Below, piece after piece: positions 63,016-64,000 of a DNA stretch of 64,000 nt. A program made the position numbers and the translations under genes. The DNA lies in assembly GCA_964304625.1 (NCBI GenBank), contig OZ199838.1, forward strand, positions 6,386,001 to 6,450,000, given 5' to 3'. Numbering within the stretch: the first letter of the stretch is position 1; each line of letters begins with the position of its first letter. The notes beneath the pieces were generated by a model. It was not told where the DNA came from, ran no database searches, and saw only the letters and a program-made list of their open reading frames with translations. This DNA is from Kudoa neothunni. Lineage: Eukaryota > Cnidaria.

Positions 63016-64000
63016 TCGCATAACTACATAGAAACTATATTGCATATTAGTTTTCTTTGCTGTGCAAATTTTTTCTTTTTCAAAAAGTTAAGCTGAGTCT
63101 TTTATTACCTTGAAATAATTACTTCCTGGACTTCGCTTGCATATATTCCTTTAATTTTCGCTAACTTCTTACACCTGCATTTAAGTATTTTCTTTTTGAG
63201 TAAATAAGATGCCAGAAGTGGGTGGGTGAACTGCACCCATAACACTGTTTGAGTTTCTTTGAATTATGGGGGCTTTGAAGGGTCGCCATGATCAATGGTG
63301 ACATTCTCATCTTCCGAACCTACTAAACTATACCGTTGGTGATCGATTTTACATACTATTTTTAAAGTTATTTAATTATAATTGTAAATATTCCTAATGT
63401 TTATATAAAAAATATATTCACCTTGACGTTAATTTTAATTCAAATAATTGACCGTAGATAATGCAAAATACATACCTATAATCATGTGATTCATCGATTT
63501 TGCACATTTTTTGGGGTCCGATGTTTATCGATGAGCCTGGACAATATTGGCATAATGATGTTAGATCGATCTCGCATACCACGAGGTTGCTGATTCGAGG
63601 CCTAGTCCGGGCATTCCTATATTCCGTAATCCGAAATTAAGTAGGAAGGCTGTAGTAATCGCAAGGATCTACGACAATGTTTCTCGAAGTGGGGCGTGAA
63701 AAAATTTAAAGGGGCGCAGAAAGTTTTAAACAATTAATGAACCGCTCTGATGGAACGTGGGAATTCCTGAGTATCGTTGTGATACGGATATTGGTGGGAT
63801 GATTGGGAAGTATGCTGTACTTTGAAGTCAATATGGCGATTTTCGATATTGCTTACTTTAAGTGACGATTAGCATAATAAGAAACAATAAGCAGTGCCTA
63901 CTTTATAAAAATTAATAATAATATTTAACGTGTTCATTACCTGAATAGAATCAGAATGGTTTGATCTTATTCTTGTCTCATTTAGAATCGTGTATCCCTT
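63016..64000. other. 3' flank of RPS18 to the window edge
   Basis: No coding exon seen. A tRNA-like segment lies at about 63548-63625 and a hAT-end fragment at about 63677-63770. Confidence 0.5.
63677..63770. repeat. hAT-end fragment, related to 34010-34160
   Basis: CAATGTTTCTCGAAGTGGGG followed by GGGGCGCAGAAAGTTTT and AATGAACCGCTCTGATGG. This is the typical start of ZBED5-group hAT elements and is shared with the segment in the PWP2 intron. Confidence 0.55.

Noticed and set aside
63548-63625. tRNA-like sequence (anticodon stem TCTCG/CGAGG, weak B box)
   Set aside because: No T at position 33 of the loop and the T-arm does not pair properly; at most a tRNA-derived SINE relic.

Overview
The window is AT-rich (roughly 70% or more by eye) and comes from a small metazoan nucleus. 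The host genes are ordinary animal housekeeping genes. They are cut by many GT-AG introns of about 42-60 nt, plus a few introns of 2.4-6.0 kb that are packed with DNA transposons. Animal affinity is suggested by a tyrosyl-tRNA synthetase carrying an EMAPII-like tail, DGAT1, a PNPLA6/7 neuropathy-target-esterase-like protein, mitochondrial aconitase, FZR1/Cdh1 and GTF2H5/TTDA. NRF1-like GCGCAYGCGC sites next to several start codons also fit. I cannot name the phylum. Compact introns would suit an orthonectid, nematode, mite or flatworm-like genome, but nothing here decides it.

Layout: 1-104, start of an unknown gene running off the left edge (-). 567-850, piggyBac transposase remnant (-). 2710-4136, METAP2 (-). 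5218-6590, ZBED5-like hAT relic (-). 7221-8506, Tc1/mariner element (-). 9306-12278, FZR1 (-). 12729-12967, possible lone exon (-). 15983-18572, tyrosyl-tRNA synthetase (+). 18833-19502, non-autonomous hAT. 20579-29934, mitochondrial aconitase (-), whose 6,020-nt intron holds a hAT MITE and a 3-kb piggyBac-type element containing a hAT transposase relic. 30816-37101, PWP2 (-). 37244-44225, DGAT1 (-). 45806-55496, PNPLA6/7-like (+), whose 3.7-kb intron holds a fold-back piggyBac-type element. 55612-55876, GTF2H5 (-). 56195-58041, two MITEs. 59420-60900, a further hAT transposase (-). 61355-61922, RPS10 (+). 62409-63015, RPS18 (+). The rest is AT-rich spacer with a dispersed short repeat, called R1 here.

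The host genes act in different processes: translation (RPS10, RPS18, TyrRS), ribosome assembly (PWP2), N-terminal protein processing (METAP2), cell cycle (FZR1), TCA cycle (ACO2), lipid metabolism (DGAT1, PNPLA6/7) and transcription/repair (GTF2H5). No pathway cluster is evident. DGAT1, PWP2 and ACO2 lie in tandem on the minus strand, with only 142 nt between DGAT1 and PWP2. The most unusual structures are the fold-back piggyBac-type element with about 335-bp near-identical arms and a small ORF in its loop, and the recurrence of NRF1-like sites both at gene starts and inside R1. No retrovirus, LTR or capsid-bearing element was seen.
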